From DAOQAU01 sp964640325 (lineage in GTDB: Bacteria; Cyanobacteriota; Vampirovibrionia; Gastranaerophilales; Gastranaerophilaceae), in contig CAZXID010000004.1 of NCBI GenBank assembly GCA_964640325.1, positions 16,686 through 80,685 of the forward strand: a stretch of 64,000 nt of DNA, written 5' to 3'. Below, piece by piece: positions 25,978 through 34,999 of the stretch; the stretch's first letter is position 1; each line of letters starts with the position of its first letter. A program made the position numbers and the translations under genes. Under the pieces are notes generated by a model. It saw only the letters and a program-made list of their open reading frames with translations. It did not search any database and had not been told where the DNA came from.

Positions 25978-26012
25978 GGGCGGATTTTTTCTTTGAAAAA
26001 ATCCGCCCTTAA
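25975..26012. terminator. bidirectional terminator
   Basis: TTAAGGGCGGATTTTTTC / AAAAAATCCGCCCTTAA with a 4-nt loop between the convergent genes ending at 25977 and 26026. Confidence 0.88.
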
Positions 26013-26025
26013 TTTAGAATTTATT

Positions 26026-26841
26026 TTATTCTTGTGTCTTAATCGAATTAGAAATAAGCTCCATTTCATCACCTGATGCGTAAACACAGTGGCATCCGCA
26101 ATCTACGAACAAAATTTGTCCTGTGGTGCCTGAAGAAAGGTCAGAAGCTAAGTATAAACCTGCTCTGCCGACATCTTCCAAGCTTACGTTTCTTCTAAGC
26201 GGTGCTTTCACTACTGCGGCTTTAAGCATTTTGTCAAAGCCCGCAATGCCTTTTGCAGCAAGAGTCTTTACAGCACCTGCTGATATTGCGTTTACTCTTA
26301 TTCCGTACTTGCCTAAATCTTCTGCCAAGTATCTCATGCTGGATTCAAGCGCGGCTTTTGCAACACCCATTACATTGTAGTTTGCAACAACATAGTCTGA
26401 GCCAAGATAAGTAAGAGCAAATATTGAGCCGCCTTCATTCATAATCGGTTGGGCATTTCTTGCTATTGATATTAAAGAATAGGCACTGACTCCAAGGGCT
26501 AAATCCCAACCTTCTTTTGTTGTATCAATAAATTTGCCCATTAAATCTTCTTTGTTTGCAAAAGCAACAGCGTGCACTACAAAGTCTATTTTTCCATAAA
26601 TTTTTGAGCACTCGTCAAAAACTTTTTTAACTTGTGCTTCTTTTGTAACATCGCATTCCATTATTATTTTGGCATTCATGCCTTCTGCTAAAGGTCTGAC
26701 TCTGCTTTCCATAATTTCACCAGCGTAAGTGAATGCAATTTCAGCTCCTTGGTTGTGCAATTGTTCTGCTATGGCGTAAGCTATTCCTCTTTGGTTGGAA
26801 ACCCCAAATATTACACCTTTTTTACCTTTCATTAAGCTCAT
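26026..26841 (-). CDS. fabI: enoyl-[acyl-carrier-protein] reductase FabI
   Basis: 271 aa. Catalytic Tyr145, Tyr155 and Lys162 occur in TYLG...YNVMGVAK, the exact FabI spacing, and the N-terminal GVSNQRGIAYAIA nucleotide-binding motif is present. It makes the last reduction in each fatty-acid elongation cycle and is the usual triclosan target. The C-terminus is odd: where most FabI proteins read VDGGYHIMGM, this one has VDCGCHCVYASGDEM plus about 14 extra residues. Shine-Dalgarno aagggga precedes the ATG. Confidence 0.94.
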   Translation of the reverse strand: MSLMKGKKGVIFGVSNQRGIAYAIAEQLHNQGAEIAFTYAGEIMESRVRPLAEGMNAKIIMECDVTKEAQVKKVFDECSKIYGKIDFVVHAVAFANKEDLMGKFIDTTKEGWDLALGVSAYSLISIARNAQPIMNEGGSIFALTYLGSDYVVANYNVMGVAKAALESSMRYLAEDLGKYGIRVNAISAGAVKTLAAKGIAGFDKMLKAAVVKAPLRRNVSLEDVGRAGLYLASDLSSGTTGQILFVDCGCHCVYASGDEMELISNSIKTQE

Positions 26842-27102
26842 AAAAATCCCCTTTTTATCTAAACTAATTTTCCGAGTTCAGTCTATCAAAAACACAAAAA
26901 TTAAGCAAATTTTTGGTCAATTGATAAATAAAATAGCGTTAAACATTTGCATGTAACATTTCGTTACAAACCCCAAAACACTCCTTTTTGTAAGGATTTT
27001 AATGATTAAAATTTGTAAAAAGCCTTACGGGACATGCAATTTTATTGAAATGATTGTTTTTTTATAAATAAGGTTTGGTTTAATATTTTGGAGGTTATGG
27101 TT
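26842..27102 (+). other. intergenic region with nested inverted repeats
   Basis: Holds TTGCATGT (26947-26954) complementary to ACATGCAA (27032-27039), enclosing hairpin GTAACatttcGTTAC and the pair GTAAGG (26990-26995)/CCTTAC (27023-27028) around palindrome ATTTTAATgATTAAAAT (26996-27012). It could be a structured 5' leader of the gene at 27103. No ORF. Confidence 0.4.
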
Positions 27103-28960
27103 ATGGCACTTTTACCGGATGAGTACGGAAATACTTACGGACTTTGTTCCGATTCAGGTCTTGGATATAATAAATTCGCACTGCCGAATACAATGGGGCT
27201 TGCCGGTGTCGGTATGGGTCCGATGGGAGCCGGCGGATTGAATACAAATTATCTTGCAAATCCTGCACCTGTGGATGCTTTTGTTCACAGAGAAAATAAT
27301 GAAAAAGTTTTAAAAACATCTGTTATTACAGGAATTGTAGCTTTTGCGGCAGGCCTTATATTGGCATCAAGAGGCAAAGGCGGCGCAAAAATACTTAAAC
27401 AGGCATCAAAACCTATTGCAGATGCTGCAAAGAACGTAGTGGATGATGTTGCAAAGCCTATTACAGATGCTGCAAAAAATGTAGTGGATGATGCTGCAAA
27501 GCCTGTAGAAAAAGCAGTTGAAAAGGCGGCAGGCAAAATCGGCAAACCGGTTCTTGGCAATTCTGGGATTGAAGATGAAATTGCTCAAGGAGCCCAAACC
27601 GTTGTTAAAAAATCAAAATATACATGGGCAAGAGGTAAGCATAAAATAAAAACTCCTCAAGTAATTAGTAAAACAAATTCGCAAGCAATTAATAATACTA
27701 CTAAAGACATTGTAAAAGTTACTGATGATGCCGCAAAACAAGTTAATGATGCGGTAAAGGGCACCGCAGAAGAATTGCAAGCTGTTGAAGGAAGGTTTGT
27801 TGACGGTGAATTTTATCCTAAGAAAACTCCGGTTAAAGCATTAAATGCACCTGAAGTTCACCCTCAGCTTGAATACAAGCCTTTACCCGATAAGGTTATT
27901 AAACTTGGCAATCAATCTTCCGATGAAGTTATTGCTCTGGGCAATGGTAAAAATACCCTTAAAGCATTAAATGCACCTGAAGTTCACCCTCAGCTTGAAT
28001 ACAAGCCTTTACCNNNNNNNNNNNNNNNNNNNNNNNNNNNNNNNNNNNNNNNNNNNNNNNNNNNNNNNNNNNNNNNNNNNNNNNNNNNNNNNNNNNNNNN
28101 NNNNNNNNNNNNNCGATAAAGTTATTAAACTTGGCAATCAATCTTCCGATGAAGTTATTTATCTGGGTGACGGCTCAAATAGTGTTAAGGCATTGAGAAG
28201 AGCCTCTCGCAAACCAAATGCTTCAGGGGTAAGGGGAACAATTAAATTAACTGAAACAAGAATTCCTATGGAAGGCGGCGGAAACACAATTATAAAAACA
28301 AATCCGATTACAAAAACTAAGGTTCAGCAGGTAAATGTTGACCCCAGAGGAAGAATTGAACAGGTTACAAAATTTGACTCTAAAACCGGTAAAATTGTCG
28401 AAGATATTCAATATGCAAAAGGGCAGGTCTTCGGAAGTACCAAATATGATCCTCGTACAGGGGTGAAAATTGAAGAAACCGTTATGTTTGATGGCGGAAA
28501 AGGAATCAGAAAATATAACCCTGAAACAGGGAAATTAACACAAGAAATTACTTTTAAAGGTGATGAAGTTCAATCTGTTAAAAGATATGGTGAAGCTGGT
28601 AAAGTACCTGAACAAAAAAACATTCCCGTAAGTTCTAAGCACTATGAACACAAATATACAGATGCAAATGGAACAAATTTTTCTACAAAAGTTGATAAAA
28701 AAACAGGTAAAAAAATCGAAATGAGTGCGACTCGTGCAGACGGTAGTCAAACAATTTACAAATATGATAATAATGGTAAGATTATATCTCAACAAACCGT
28801 CAATCCGTTTTATGTACAAAAATATACAGATGGATATGGAACTGAATTTTCGACAAAAGTAAACAAATCAACAGGCAAAAGAGTTGAAATGGAAGTGATT
28901 CACAAAGACGGCAGCAAACTCATTTATAAATATGATGAATCAGGAAACTTGATAAAATAA
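27103..28960 (+). CDS. large repeat protein, interrupted by assembly gap
   Basis: One gene split only by 100 Ns (28014-28113). Start at the ATG with ggagg 8 nt upstream. Order: Gly-rich N-terminus; one membrane helix near residues 72-90; Ala-rich DAAKNVVDD repeats; tandem 42-residue units starting KALNAPEVHPQL (126-bp period, first two at 27835 and 27961); then, after the gap, strand-rich repeats of the type KYDPRTGVKIEE and KYNPETGKLTQE, resembling DUF2963-like or YD-like repeats. Without the Ns the frame is continuous (586 codons including stop). Probably a membrane-anchored surface or structural protein; function unknown. Confidence 0.72.
27835..28180 (+). repeat. 126-bp tandem repeat, collapsed at gap
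   Basis: Unit 1 begins at 27835 and unit 2 at 27961; unit 2 runs into the gap at 28014. Sequence after the gap continues in the phase of unit 1 (tttacc + cgataa reconstructs the unit) and ends in a diverged partial unit. Confidence 0.85.
28014..28113. other. assembly gap of exactly 100 N
   Basis: A run of exactly 100 N, the usual placeholder for a gap of unknown size. It is not a multiple of three, so it breaks the reading frame artificially. Confidence 0.98.
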
Positions 28961-28983
28961 CCAAACAAACCAAACAAACCAAA

Positions 28984-29028
28984 CAGAGGGCAAAAAGTTT
29001 TTTAAAAAACTTTTTGCCCTCTGTTTTT
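28984..29028 (+). terminator. Rho-independent terminator
   Basis: CAGAGGGCAAAAAGTTTTTT and its complement, then TTTTT. It is preceded by a short 'aaccaaac' tandem repeat. Confidence 0.88.
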
Positions 29029-29067
29029 GTGATATAATTTTTCCATTAAAAAATAAAGGAGGGTTGT

Positions 29068-29568
29068 ATGGCAAAAGAATGCAGTTTTGATGTGGTTTCG
29101 GAATTTGATAAGCAGGAATTGGTGAATGCTGTTGATCAGGTTGAAAGAGATATTATTTCAAGGTTTGATTTAAAAAATTCCAATTCGAAAGTTGAGCTTG
29201 AAGCGGATAAGGCGATTACCATAACCACTTGTGACGATATGAAATTGAGAAATATTCTTGATATTTTACAATCAAAATTGGTTAAAAGAAACCTGAGTAT
29301 AAAAATTCTTGACCCACAGCCCATGGAAAATGCTCTGGGCGGAAATGTAAGACAGGTTTATAAGTTAAAAAAGGGGTTAACACAGGAACTTGCCAAAAAA
29401 ATCGTTTCTGATATTAAGGATTCAAAAATTAAAGTTCAGGCATCTATCCAAGGAGATCAGGTCAGGGTTTCGGGTAAGGATAAAGATGACTTGCAGGCAG
29501 TCATAAAAATCTTGAGAGAAAATGAGGAAAAATACGATTATCCTCTGCAGTTCCAAAATTACAGATGA
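29068..29568 (+). CDS. yajQ: YajQ family nucleotide-binding protein
   Basis: 166 aa, full length. Starts with the family pattern SFDVVSEFDKQELVNAVDQ and ends with QFQNYR; two ferredoxin-like halves. The central KLKKGLTQELAKKIVSDIKDSK segment (key KxGxxQxxAKxIxxxIKxSK) is conserved. YajQ proteins bind RNA or cyclic-di-GMP in other bacteria; an HD-GYP protein at 46105 makes the latter plausible here but does not prove it. Good Shine-Dalgarno (aaaggaggg). Confidence 0.92.
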   Translation: MAKECSFDVVSEFDKQELVNAVDQVERDIISRFDLKNSNSKVELEADKAITITTCDDMKLRNILDILQSKLVKRNLSIKILDPQPMENALGGNVRQVYKLKKGLTQELAKKIVSDIKDSKIKVQASIQGDQVRVSGKDKDDLQAVIKILRENEEKYDYPLQFQNYR

Positions 29569-29577
29569 TAACTTGTT

Positions 29578-29607
29578 ATCCCGCATGAACGAAGTGAATT
29601 GCGGGAT
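29578..29607. repeat. palindromic repeat between yajQ and uvrB
   Basis: ATCCCGCA ... TGCGGGAT with a 14-nt loop containing gaacgaagtg. Confidence 0.6.
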
Positions 29608-29652
29608 CTTTTCAAAATTAAATTAAAATGATTTTTGGGCTAAAATATACTT

Positions 29653-31641
29653 ATGGAAAATAAGTTTAAAATAAGTTCAAAATACAAACCCTCTGGAGAC
29701 CAGCCGCAAGCCATTGAAAAATTGACCAATGGGCTTAATCGTGGCTATGATTCTCAGACTTTGTTGGGGATTACGGGCTCGGGTAAAACTTTTACCATAG
29801 CAAATGTTATTGAGCAGGTCCAAAAACCGACTCTTGTAATTGCTCATAACAAAACTCTTGCGGCACAACTTTACAATGAATTTAAAGCACTTTTCCCCGA
29901 TAATGCGGTTGAATATTTTATAAGTTATTATGATTACTATCAACCCGAAGCTTATATACCGCGCACTGATACTTACATAGAAAAGTCTTCAAGCATAAAC
30001 GAAGAAATCGACCGTCTGCGCCACAATACCACAAGAAGCCTGTATGAAAGAAATGACGTTATAATCGTGGCTTCCGTAAGTTGTATTTACGGGCTTGGAT
30101 TGCCCGAAAATTATTTTAAAGGCTCAATTGAAATTTCTGTCGGTAAAGAAATTTCAAGAGAAGATTTTTTGCATCATTTGGTAAGCGTCAGATATACAAG
30201 AAATGATTTGGCCTTGGAGCGTTCTACTTTTAGGGCACGTGGTGATATTGTAGAGATTATGCCTTCTTATGAAAAAATTGTTACAAGAATTTATTTTTTC
30301 GGGGACGAAGTAGAAAAAATAGTTAAAATAGATTCTGTTACAGGCGAAATTCTCGAAATACCCCAAAAAACCGTTATATATCCTGCCGTTCACTACCTTT
30401 CTTATGATGAAAATGTGGATGAAACCATAAAACTTATTAAAGAAGAATTAAAGGCGCGCTTAGCAGTGCTAAGCGCGCAAAATAAATTAATCGAAGCACA
30501 AAGACTTGAACAAAGGGTTAATTACGATATTGAAATGATAAAAGAAATGGGCTACTGCTCGGGCATTGAAAATTATTCAAGAATAATAGAGCGCCGACCT
30601 GTAGGGTCGGCGCCCTCAACACTTTTAGATTACTTTAGGGGCGATTTTTTGACGGTAATTGATGAATCGCATGTTACTCTTCCTCAGCTTAAAGGGATGT
30701 ACCGAGGTGATTTGTCGAGAAAAGAAACCCTTGTGGAATACGGTTTCAGATTGCCTTGCGCTAAAGATAACAGGCCTTTAAAGGAAAAAGAATTTTTTGA
30801 CAAAGTTCATCAAAAAATTTATGTGTCGGCAACTCCTGCAGAATTTGAAAAACAAACTTCATCTCAGCTTGTTGAACAGATAATAAGACCCACAGGACTT
30901 GTTGATCCTAAAATTTCGGTTCGCCCTATTGAGACTCAGATTGATGATTTGATTAAAGAAATTTCAGTAAGAGAGCAAAAAAACGAAAGGGTTTTAATTA
31001 CAACTCTTACAAAAAAAATGGCGGAAGATTTATGTGATTATTTTATTCAGCAGGGGGTTAAGGTAAGGTACTTGCACAGTGAAATTCAATCGTTGGAGCG
31101 GGTTGAAATTTTAAGGGATTTACGTCTTGGTGAATTTGATGTATTAATAGGGGTAAATTTACTAAGAGAAGGGCTTGATATACCTGAAGCTTCACTTGTT
31201 GTGATAATGGATGCTGACAAAGAGGGTTTTTTACGTTCAGAAACAAGTCTTATTCAAACAATCGGGCGCGCTGCAAGAAATTCATGCGGTGCTGTTATAA
31301 TGTATGCGGATAAAGTCACGGATTCAATGAAAAAAGCGATAGATGAAACAAATAGAAGAAGGCAAATTCAGCTTGAATACAATAAAAAGTACGGAATAAT
31401 ACCTCAAACAATTAAAAAGCCTATTGAAAACAATTTGCTGTCGCTTGTGGCAAGTTATAGAAATTTGGAGGATTTTGTTGCAGAAGAAATGGTGGAACTT
31501 GGTATAGATAAAAAAGGACTGCCAAAGCTTATTGAAAAGCTTGAAAAAGACATGCACAAAGCCGCTAAAATTCTAGATTTTGAAAGGGCAGCACAAATTC
31601 GCGACCAATTAAAAAAGCTTCGGGAAATGCTTAAAGGTTAA
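29653..31641 (+). CDS. uvrB: excinuclease ABC subunit B
   Basis: 662 aa, full length. Walker A GITGSGKT near residue 39, the YDYYQPEAYIP beta-hairpin, helicase motif DESH, LLREGLDIPEASLV, QTIGRAARN, and a C-terminal UVR domain (LEKDMHKAAKILDFERAAQIRDQLK, key F-E-x-A-A-x-x-R-D). It verifies and marks damaged DNA for UvrC. Two perfect palindromes lie within the coding sequence (30454-30478 and 30591-30613), both at surface-like, weakly conserved positions. Its 3' end overlaps the convergent membrane-protein gene by 11 bp. Confidence 0.97.
   Translation: MENKFKISSKYKPSGDQPQAIEKLTNGLNRGYDSQTLLGITGSGKTFTIANVIEQVQKPTLVIAHNKTLAAQLYNEFKALFPDNAVEYFISYYDYYQPEAYIPRTDTYIEKSSSINEEIDRLRHNTTRSLYERNDVIIVASVSCIYGLGLPENYFKGSIEISVGKEISREDFLHHLVSVRYTRNDLALERSTFRARGDIVEIMPSYEKIVTRIYFFGDEVEKIVKIDSVTGEILEIPQKTVIYPAVHYLSYDENVDETIKLIKEELKARLAVLSAQNKLIEAQRLEQRVNYDIEMIKEMGYCSGIENYSRIIERRPVGSAPSTLLDYFRGDFLTVIDESHVTLPQLKGMYRGDLSRKETLVEYGFRLPCAKDNRPLKEKEFFDKVHQKIYVSATPAEFEKQTSSQLVEQIIRPTGLVDPKISVRPIETQIDDLIKEISVREQKNERVLITTLTKKMAEDLCDYFIQQGVKVRYLHSEIQSLERVEILRDLRLGEFDVLIGVNLLREGLDIPEASLVVIMDADKEGFLRSETSLIQTIGRAARNSCGAVIMYADKVTDSMKKAIDETNRRRQIQLEYNKKYGIIPQTIKKPIENNLLSLVASYRNLEDFVAEEMVELGIDKKGLPKLIEKLEKDMHKAAKILDFERAAQIRDQLKKLREMLKG
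30454..30478. repeat. perfect palindrome inside uvrB (1)
   Basis: 12-bp arms GCGCGCTTAGCA / TGCTAAGCGCGC around a single base. Confidence 0.75.
30591..30613. repeat. perfect palindrome inside uvrB (2)
   Basis: 9-bp arms GCGCCGACC / GGTCGGCGC around a 5-nt loop. Confidence 0.7.
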
Positions 31642-32338
31642 GATCATCCTTGTCTAATCCTAAAACTTCATATTGTAATTGTGCCATGTAATGGCCTGTG
31701 ACTGCGACATTAAATACAATCGCATAAGCGGCAAAGAAATAGAACAGAGGGCCAAATCCAAAAAGTACAAGAAGAATATATCCTATAAATACTGTTGTAG
31801 GGAGATTCATAAGTATAATTTGTAAAATAAAAAAGATTATTGCAATACTTAAATCTGCAGATTTATTGAATAAAACCTTAAAATTATATGAATCTGCTAT
31901 TTTTTCGTTTTTGACAAACATCAAAAATGAAGTGAGAGCCATCCCTATTACGATTAGCCAAATAATAACTTGAAAGGTTATGTTAAACCAATCTATAACA
32001 TTAACCTTCGGAATAACATAGTTGGCAATTGAAACAGCAATCCAAGTTATCGGTCCGACCGCTATAATCCCTTTAATTGAGGCAAAGGCTAATTTTAGAG
32101 GGTTTAGGAACGGTAATACGGAATCTCCCTCGTTTAGAACTTCGCTTGTGACTTTTATTAAAAATCCGAATAAAAAGAATATCGTTATTCCTGCAAGCCA
32201 AAGCGCACCTGTAGGTTGCTGCGGATTTTTTAAGTATAAATCGTGTGCAAAGTAAAGCGGTACCGCAAAAGTCAATAGTTTAAAAAATGACATATTGTCG
32301 GTAAATGTTTCTCTAAATGAGTCAATAATTGAAGCCAT
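31631..32338 (-). CDS. multi-pass membrane protein of unknown function
   Basis: 235 aa with about six membrane helices (for example around 37-60, 90-110, 125-150, 170-215). No signature that I can tie to a named transporter. It resembles DUF4013-type small integral membrane proteins in helix layout only. Shine-Dalgarno gagaggg before the ATG. It follows pheS by 65 bp in the same direction and may be co-transcribed. Confidence 0.62.
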   Translation of the reverse strand: MASIIDSFRETFTDNMSFFKLLTFAVPLYFAHDLYLKNPQQPTGALWLAGITIFFLFGFLIKVTSEVLNEGDSVLPFLNPLKLAFASIKGIIAVGPITWIAVSIANYVIPKVNVIDWFNITFQVIIWLIVIGMALTSFLMFVKNEKIADSYNFKVLFNKSADLSIAIIFFILQIILMNLPTTVFIGYILLVLFGFGPLFYFFAAYAIVFNVAVTGHYMAQLQYEVLGLDKDDLNL

Positions 32339-32403
32339 ATAAACCCTCTCTATTTCTTACGTAAAAATTATATCATAAAAACCGGTTTAAGGCAAGAACA
32401 CTG

Positions 32404-33438
32404 TTAAAACTGCTTTAGAAACCTTTCATCGTTATTGAAAAACAGTCTTATATCATCAATGGCGTATTTAAGCATTGCAAGTCTTTCAACACCCATACCA
32501 AAAGCAAATCCGGTGTAAATTTCAGGATTAATACCAACATTTTTAAGTACGTTTACATCAACCATTCCTGCACCCAAAATTTCAAGCCATCCCGTATTGG
32601 AGCAAGTTTTGCAGCCTTTGCCTTGGCAGATTATACATTGAACGTCGATTTCTGCACTAGGCTCTGTGAAAGGAAAAAAACTGCTTCTGAATCTTGTTAC
32701 CCTGCTTGAACCGAAGTAAAGTCTTATAAATTCGTTTAATACCCCTTTTAAGTCGGCAAAAGTTATATCTTTATCTACATAAAGCCCTTCTATCTGGTGA
32801 AAAAGGTTGTTTTTTCTGGCGTTTACCGCCTCGCTTCTATAAACCCGCCCCGGAGAAATTACTCTTAATGGCGGTTTTTTTACTGCCATTTCTCTTACTT
32901 GAGCGTTTGAAGTTTGGCTTCTTAAAATAATATTTGAAGCGACTTTTGTGTAAAAAGTGTCTTGCATATCTCTTGCAGGGTGGTCAGCAGGAAAATTAAG
33001 CATATCAAAATTATAATATTCTGTTTCGACCTCAGGTGAATTTTCGCTTTGAACAAGGGAAAACCCTAAGGTTTGTAATATTGAAACAATTTCGTTTGTG
33101 GTTGAAGTCAGCGGATGAACTTTGCCTTGAGGGGTAAAGTTACCGGGTAAAGTTATATCGATTTGCTCTTTTTTAAGCTGTTGTTCAAGTTCTTTTCTAT
33201 AAATTAAGTCAAATTTTTCTTCCAAACTGCTTTCGAGGTCTTGAGCGATGTCGTTTGCCAAGGCACCTATAATTCTTTTATCATCATTGGATAAGTCTTT
33301 TAAATTTTTTTTAATCGAATTAAGCTCACCTTTTCTACTCAGATATTTGTTTTTGATTTCTTCAATATCTTGAGACCTTGAGGCCTTTTGTATATCTGAT
33401 TTTGCATTTTTTAAAATTGTATCGAGTTGATTTTTCAT
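32404..33438 (-). CDS. pheS: phenylalanyl-tRNA synthetase alpha subunit
   Basis: 344 aa, full length. N-terminal coiled coil for tRNA binding, then the class II core: LPGNFTPQGKVHPL, FYNFDMLNFPADHPARDMQDTFY (its key residues N-F-D-x-L-x-P-x-x-HPAR), FHQIEG and GFAFGMGVERLAMLKY (motif 3). It charges tRNA-Phe with PheT, whose gene is not in this window. The preceding MBL gene ends 14 bp upstream, suggesting an operon kdsA-MBL-pheS. Confidence 0.96.
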   Translation of the reverse strand: MKNQLDTILKNAKSDIQKASRSQDIEEIKNKYLSRKGELNSIKKNLKDLSNDDKRIIGALANDIAQDLESSLEEKFDLIYRKELEQQLKKEQIDITLPGNFTPQGKVHPLTSTTNEIVSILQTLGFSLVQSENSPEVETEYYNFDMLNFPADHPARDMQDTFYTKVASNIILRSQTSNAQVREMAVKKPPLRVISPGRVYRSEAVNARKNNLFHQIEGLYVDKDITFADLKGVLNEFIRLYFGSSRVTRFRSSFFPFTEPSAEIDVQCIICQGKGCKTCSNTGWLEILGAGMVDVNVLKNVGINPEIYTGFAFGMGVERLAMLKYAIDDIRLFFNNDERFLKQF

Positions 33439-33452
33439 TTTTTGCTTATTCC

Positions 33453-34070
33453 TTATAAAAATTCGTTATTTACCCGTTCATGTTCTATTGTGCTGAATTC
33501 ACCGTGGCCGGGAAAGACTTTTGTATGCCCTTCAAGGGTGAAAAGTTTGTTTTCAATATTTGCCTTTAGTTGGTCAAAATTTCCGCCGTAAAGGTCTGTT
33601 CTTCCTACACATTCTTTAAATAAAGTATCCCCCGAAAAAAGTAAATCGTCAATAAGGTAGCAAACACTGCCTTGGGAGTGTCCGGGTGTGTGAATGACTT
33701 TGATTTCATTCCCGCTGAAGGTTATAATTTGATTGTCTTCAACATTGCCGTCTGCTTTTTGTGCTTCAGCTTTGCCAAAGCCAAAACTTGAAGAAAATTC
33801 TGCCACGTTATGGAGCATGATTTCATCGTTTTTGTGTATTAAAACTTCGCATTCGTATAATTTTTTAAATTCATTTACCCCCAAAACATGGTCAAAGTGT
33901 CCGTGGGTGAGTAAAATGTATTTCAATTTTGCTCCCAGCTCTTTGATTGTTTCTTCAATTTGAGGGTTTTTATCGGTACAGTCTATTAAAACTGCTTCTT
34001 TTGAATTTTCATCAAAAAGCAGATAATTGTTTACTTCTAAAAAGCCGACTGTAAAATGTTTTAAAATCAT
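33453..34070 (-). CDS. metallo-beta-lactamase fold hydrolase (glyoxalase II-like)
   Basis: 205 aa. Zinc motif THGHFDH with H56, H58, D60 and H61; further ligands in HTPGHSQGS and LFSGDTLF, and FPGH near the end. This is the short glyoxalase II-like group that hydrolyses thioesters or related substrates; exact substrate not readable. Its ATG overlaps the kdsA stop by one base, so the two are coupled. Confidence 0.88.
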   Translation of the reverse strand: MILKHFTVGFLEVNNYLLFDENSKEAVLIDCTDKNPQIEETIKELGAKLKYILLTHGHFDHVLGVNEFKKLYECEVLIHKNDEIMLHNVAEFSSSFGFGKAEAQKADGNVEDNQIITFSGNEIKVIHTPGHSQGSVCYLIDDLLFSGDTLFKECVGRTDLYGGNFDQLKANIENKLFTLEGHTKVFPGHGEFSTIEHERVNNEFL

Positions 34071-34942
34071 TATTTCACTATCTCAAAAATATCCCTGCAG
34101 GTTTTGAAAAGTTTTTGTGCATCTTTAAGCGCAATCATATTAGGACCGTCACAAAGCGCTTTGTCAGGGTCGGGATGAACTTCAAAAAATAGTCCGTCAG
34201 CCCCCGCCGCAACGGCTGCTTTTGCAAGTACGGGAACAAATTTTCTGTCGCCGCCCGAGCATTCTTCTTGTGCCCCCGGAAGCTGCACACTGTGAGTTGC
34301 ATCAAAAATTACAGGATAACCGAATTCTTGCATAATAGGAATTGAGCGAAAATCAGACACAAGGTTGTTGTAGCCGAAAGTTGTTCCGCGCTCAGTGAGC
34401 AAAACATTGGAATTTCCCGAATCCGTAACTTTTTTAATCAAAGACTTCATTTGTTCGGGTGCTAAGAATTGACCTTTTTTTATGTTTACGATTTTGCCTG
34501 TTTTGGCTGCTGCTATAAGCAAATCCGTTTGGCGGCAAAGAAAAGCCGGAATTTGGATTATATCAGCTACTTCGGCTGCAATTTTAGCTTCCGCCTCTGT
34601 GTGAACATCTGTAACAATGGGCAGGTCAAATTCTTTTTTAATTTTGGCAAGCATTCCAAGCCCTTTTTCAAGCCCGGGACCTCTGAAAGAGTTTATTGAA
34701 GAACGGTTTGCCTTGTCAAAAGAAGATTTAAAAACAAAATTAATATCCAAAATTTCTGTAATTTTTTTTAGACCTTCTGCGGTTTTGTTTAAAATATCCT
34801 GAGATTCGATAACGCAAGGACCTGCGATAATCGTCAGTTTATTCTTCTGGTCATTTGACGTTTTATTTGAGGAGGATATGTCAATACATTTACCCCCGCC
34901 TATCTCGAAATTTTTAAGTTTTATTTTTTTAACTTCAATCAT
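34070..34942 (-). CDS. kdsA: 3-deoxy-8-phosphooctulonate (KDO-8-P) synthase
   Basis: 290 aa. Conserved KSSFDKANRSSINSFRGPG, IIQIPAFLCRQTDLL, NIKKGQFLAP and DATHSVQLPG. Cys43 in IAGPCVIES, with the later His, Glu and Asp, marks the metal-dependent class rather than the E. coli metal-free class. It joins arabinose-5-phosphate and PEP for KDO in lipopolysaccharide, so the cell probably has an outer membrane. The first 35 residues are an unusual extension with no alternative Met. Confidence 0.95.
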   Translation of the reverse strand: MIEVKKIKLKNFEIGGGKCIDISSSNKTSNDQKNKLTIIAGPCVIESQDILNKTAEGLKKITEILDINFVFKSSFDKANRSSINSFRGPGLEKGLGMLAKIKKEFDLPIVTDVHTEAEAKIAAEVADIIQIPAFLCRQTDLLIAAAKTGKIVNIKKGQFLAPEQMKSLIKKVTDSGNSNVLLTERGTTFGYNNLVSDFRSIPIMQEFGYPVIFDATHSVQLPGAQEECSGGDRKFVPVLAKAAVAAGADGLFFEVHPDPDKALCDGPNMIALKDAQKLFKTCRDIFEIVK

Positions 34943-34999
34943 AGGATTATTATATCAGGAAAATAAATGAATAAATTATTTTGTGATAAAATTAATATA

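Noticed and set aside
27088..28960. A frameshift or two separate overlapping genes in the repeat-protein region
   Set aside because: The break falls on a run of exactly 100 N, which is not a multiple of three. Removing it restores one continuous frame, so the split is an assembly artefact.
28960..28985. A CRISPR-like array from the 'aaccaaac' repeats
   Set aside because: Three or four head-to-tail 8-nt units without spacers, directly before a terminator; this is a microsatellite.
30591..30613. Internal terminator in uvrB
   Set aside because: The palindrome has no T run and lies within an intact, conserved reading frame.
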